Origin: Cristatella mucedo
Taxonomy: Eukaryota > Bryozoa > Phylactolaemata > Cristatellidae
Length of the DNA: 64,000 nucleotides
Reading direction: 5' to 3'
NCBI GenBank assembly: GCA_009760855.2
Contig: WPIO01000124.1
Coordinates: forward strand, 932,501 to 996,500
Each line of letters begins with the position of its first letter. Within the stretch, counting starts at the first letter, position 1. The translations under genes were made by a program, and so were the position numbers. Below, piece after piece: positions 60,956 to 64,000 of the stretch. Below the pieces are notes generated by a model. The model saw only the letters and a program-made list of their open reading frames with translations, was not told the origin of the DNA and did no database searches.

Positions 60956-61178
60956 AGAGGACAGAGACAGAGAGGCAAAGAGACAGAGCGAGAGAGACAG
61001 AGAGGCAAAGAGACAGAGTGAGAGAGACAGAGAGGCAAAGAGACAGAGCGAGAGAGACAGAGAGGAAAGAGACAGAGCGAGAGACGGAGACAGGGAGAAA
61101 CGGAGAGGAAAGAGAAGAGAGAGAGAGACTTAGGGAAAGAGACAGCGAGAGGAGGAGAGAGAGAGAGAGAGAGAGAGA
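60956..61178. repeat. 30-bp purine minisatellite and (GA)n
   Basis: AGACAGAGAGGCAAAGAGAC plus AGAGCGAGAG repeats three times with a 30-bp period, then degrades to (GA)n at 61155-61178. Confidence 0.93.
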
Positions 61179-61374
61179 GCCCAGTCGAGAAGTCGCCTAG
61201 GTTAATAGCACGCAACGCCCCACACACATACAAGAGAGATCTCAGCCCCAGGAATACTGGGTCGCCTCTTCCTTCGTCGTCGGCAGTTAAACCTGCGACC
61301 TCTAAGAACAGGTCGCACTTTAACATCTAACCTCTAAGAACCAGACGCAAGATTCAGTCCGGTCCCGCTAACTT

Positions 61375-61605
61375 TGACCAATAAATTCTACACAGTGTGC
61401 TGCATGCTGCCACACACCATATTTGCATGCTGACCCTCTGCATGTCACCCCTAACCACGTTGTTCTTAATGTTTATTGAGAATGCTACCACTGACCATTC
61501 GGTCGTGCTTCCTTTCCAGCAAATTTAAAGTTCCTTGAAAGAGAGATTGAGTTTTCTGAAGGCGCTATATCAAGTGTATTATTTGTATTATTATTATTAC
61601 TATTA
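61375..61605 (+). mobile_element. LINE family 1, 3' UTR and tail
   Basis: The 3' UTR (TGCATGCTGACCC, CACCCCTAACCA) runs into the hairpin near 61525 and an ATT tail with few changes. No coding part. Confidence 0.85.
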
Positions 61606-62184
61606 TAATTTTAGCTATCAAAGCTAAAAGTTTCGCCATAATTTACTCAGGCACGCCCTCAATGCGAAGCGCGACGAATCACGTCACGTCGGCAGACCAT
61701 TCCTCTGAGAGCTGAGAGCGACGCTGCACAGGAGTGGAGCGGCACATGACAGCTAATAAATCGCGGACCCCTTGAAACCTCGTTACTTGGTAGCGAGATT
61801 TTCTGCCAAGGCTCTCTGTCGAATGGAAAGGAAGGCTATCAGAAAGAAATTAATTTCAAGCGATTATGTTTTTAGCTTGCTCCTTTGCAAAAAATCCTTT
61901 ATGAAATCTCTTTAATAATAGTAAGCAATATTTTGTGTTTGTGCTTTTTCGTCGATTCCGTCGATGCACTGGAGTTTTACGACGCCTGCCTGGCTTTAAT
62001 ATTGAGCCAGCGATGGCGATATATTCAAAAGGAATAAATTACTGGTCTTTGCTGCGATAGTTAATGTCCGTATTAGTTCAGGCCAGAAAATGTAACCAAG
62101 GATGCATCGCAATCACGGATTTGGTAGTAATAGATGAAAGCATTCCAATAAATGCCTTTTCAAAATTCCACAATAGTAATACTA

Positions 62185-62880
62185 ATACAAGTACAGCGCC
62201 ATCAGAGAACTGTAGCTTTTTCTCGGCACTTTGCATGTTCTGCAAAGGAAGCATGGTCGAATGGTTCGTGGTAGCATGCTCCCAATGTTAACAAGCATAA
62301 CACGGTCAGAGGTGAAATGCACAGGGTCAGCATGCTGATATGGTTAGTGGCAGCATTCAGTGTCTGCAGGCATTTGCGCAAAAATAACGAATCGCATAGA
62401 CCCACTAAATGCTATGAAAAATGTATGCATTGCAGCTTCTTTTTAAATGTTGTCAAGGCAGGGGGTGTCATGACGTCAGTCGGGAGTGAGTTCCAGGCTT
62501 TGAGAGTGTGCGAACTAAATGCACGGTCTCCAAAGGATTCGAGGTTTGTACGACGTGTAGCTAAACGATATGACAGTAGGGCTAGATCCTGAGAATGAAG
62601 GTAACTAGAAGTGAGTGACTGGACCTTGAATTAAATACGCTGCGCTTAATTGGGAGCCAGTGCAGGCTGGCCGGAAGTGGTGTGACGTTACAACTGCGAC
62701 GCTCACTACAGACAAGCCTAGCAGAAGAGTTTTGCTACATCTGTAAGCGCCTGATTGCACATTCCAGTAGACCAGCAAGCACGGAGTTACAGAAGTCGAG
62801 ACGGGATGTCACAAATGCATGAACTAATTTATGTGCAGTATCTCTGTCTAAGAAAGCCCGAGTTTTTTAAATTTTACTTT
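62185..62880 (-). mobile_element. LINE family 1, inverted copy with C-terminal block
   Basis: The minus strand carries a diverged hairpin, 3' UTR and the ORF C-terminus (SAKLCRERRSCNVTPL-like, DLHWLPIK-like) to about 62870. Indels throughout. Confidence 0.8.
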
Positions 62881-63019
62881 GCTTAAAGTAGGTAAGTAAA
62901 ACTCCAGACTAGAGATGAACAGTGATCGGCTTAAGCACACATCGTGGCTACTGGACCCCTGTGGTATGGCATGCTGTGAAACCGATTGAATTCGAAGAAT
63001 TAGAGTTTCGTTCACAATC

Positions 63020-63185
63020 AGCCCCTATACAAAGCGCGTGCACGCACACACGGACACACAAATACTGACCCGCGCACGCACTCACACACACAAGTGCGTG
63101 CGCACAGACACACCCCAGCACACACATATAAATGTATATATATATATATATACAAATAAATTTATATATACATATATACACGTAC
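63020..63185. repeat. (CA)n-like and (TA)n microsatellites
   Basis: CACACA with interruptions to 63130, then TATATA to 63180. Confidence 0.92.
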
Positions 63186-63639
63186 GATCAATCAGGATAA
63201 CGTGCATTGATTGCTTGAGGTAGTTGTATGGAATTGTATCTATACTTAAATGCCGCTGAATACAATAGTCATGATTAGGCTACTTGCTACAAAGGAGCCT
63301 TTTGAGACTAGTTGCAGGAGTGGATTGGTGCGACTCGCCGTCTCCAGCGCATTCACATTCACTTGATTTTCAGCACTACTGTGTTAACATGACTGTGCTC
63401 CATGCTTGCCACAGTGCATGAGGAGAGACGGCAGTACTACCTAAGGGGAGAAGGAGCTGAGTTATTGTGGTAGCAACGAGCACCGGACACGGGTGCTCCA
63501 TCACGGTGCTACGTTCTCTTTCTTGCATTCGATAGAACGATGTGATGATGTTTCTGAAGCCTAGCCAAAGTATGTTAAATACGTATTCGATGAGATAAAT
63601 GTGGACACAATTTTTCTGAATTTGTCCCCACAATACGAG

Positions 63640-63640
<1 letters not shown>

Positions 63641-63712
<72 letters not shown>
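63641..63712. repeat. (TA)n microsatellite
   Basis: About 70 bp of nearly pure TA. Confidence 0.98.
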
Positions 63713-63717
<5 letters not shown>

Positions 63718-64000
63718 GCAACAGGTCGTTCTGACTCAGTCACTTCTTTTTTTTGGAGTTTCCTTCTGCACTATATCCCGATATTTGCGGTTATATTGTG
63801 TTTAGCTTTATTAAATCAGCCCTCAAACTTGGTCTTCCGTCACATTATCGTTACTCTATCCTTCGTAGCGGCATTAAAAGTTCAGTTAGTCCTGATGGGA
63901 GCAGTCGCCATGCATCTACGAGTACCAAGCCCACTTGTTCTCCATCAATGTATCTACATTAACATTGACAAGATGTGTTTTGAAGAACACCTTGCAGACC

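Larger units (their letters stand above)
62881..64000. other. Right edge, microsatellites and unassigned sequence
   Basis: Apart from the CA and TA repeats I see no supportable gene. Confidence 0.5.

Overview
The window is nuclear DNA of an animal, most likely an aquatic or other non-vertebrate metazoan. Three things show this: multi-exon genes with GT-AG introns, a ciliary transition-zone gene (B9D1), and a multidomain immunoglobulin/fibronectin protein with classic phase-1 domain borders. The DNA is rich in CR1/L2-group non-LTR retrotransposon relics, tRNA-derived SINEs and long simple repeats. The species cannot be read from the sequence; a sponge, cnidarian or mollusc would fit about equally well.

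Layout, left to right. Positions 2.05-6.94 kb (+) hold four internal exons of a GALK1-type galactokinase; its N-terminal exons lie outside the window and the last exon was not found. Positions 7-18.5 kb hold degraded retrotransposons, SINEs and undistinguished intergenic DNA. Positions 18.545-25.344 kb (-) hold a complete six-exon B9D1 gene encoding 216 residues, reconstructed from splice phases. Its fourth intron carries a relic of a transposon-associated ORF, and a 620-bp pyrimidine repeat lies about 0.4 kb upstream of its start codon. At 28.3-28.6 kb (-) there is a candidate signal-peptide exon of an unidentified gene.

Positions 39.2-59 kb (-) hold part of a previously unannotated Ig/FN3 protein gene. 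An Ig half-domain exon at 58.8-59.0 kb is followed, after a 14.7-kb intron, by two complete two-exon Ig domains (44.15-42.70 kb) and one two-exon FN3 domain (42.32-39.22 kb). All exon phases match. Candidate 3' exons at 35.7-35.9 kb and 30.4-30.6 kb are uncertain.

The long intron of the Ig/FN3 gene carries the two most striking structures. One is a ~4.3-kb array of diverged ~170-bp repeats (49.76-54.08 kb) whose right third is inverted relative to the rest. The other is a 1,656-bp hAT transposon (54,421-56,076) with matching terminal inverted repeats and a perfect 8-bp target-site duplication. The FN3 part of the gene has been invaded by two closely similar LINE copies in opposite orientation that bracket a single exon.

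The rest of the window is dominated by two CR1/L2-type LINE families, mostly 5'-truncated, and at least two tRNA-derived SINE families. One SINE family shares the LINE's 3' hairpin tail. The genes do not form a functional pathway together; they are neighbours by position only.
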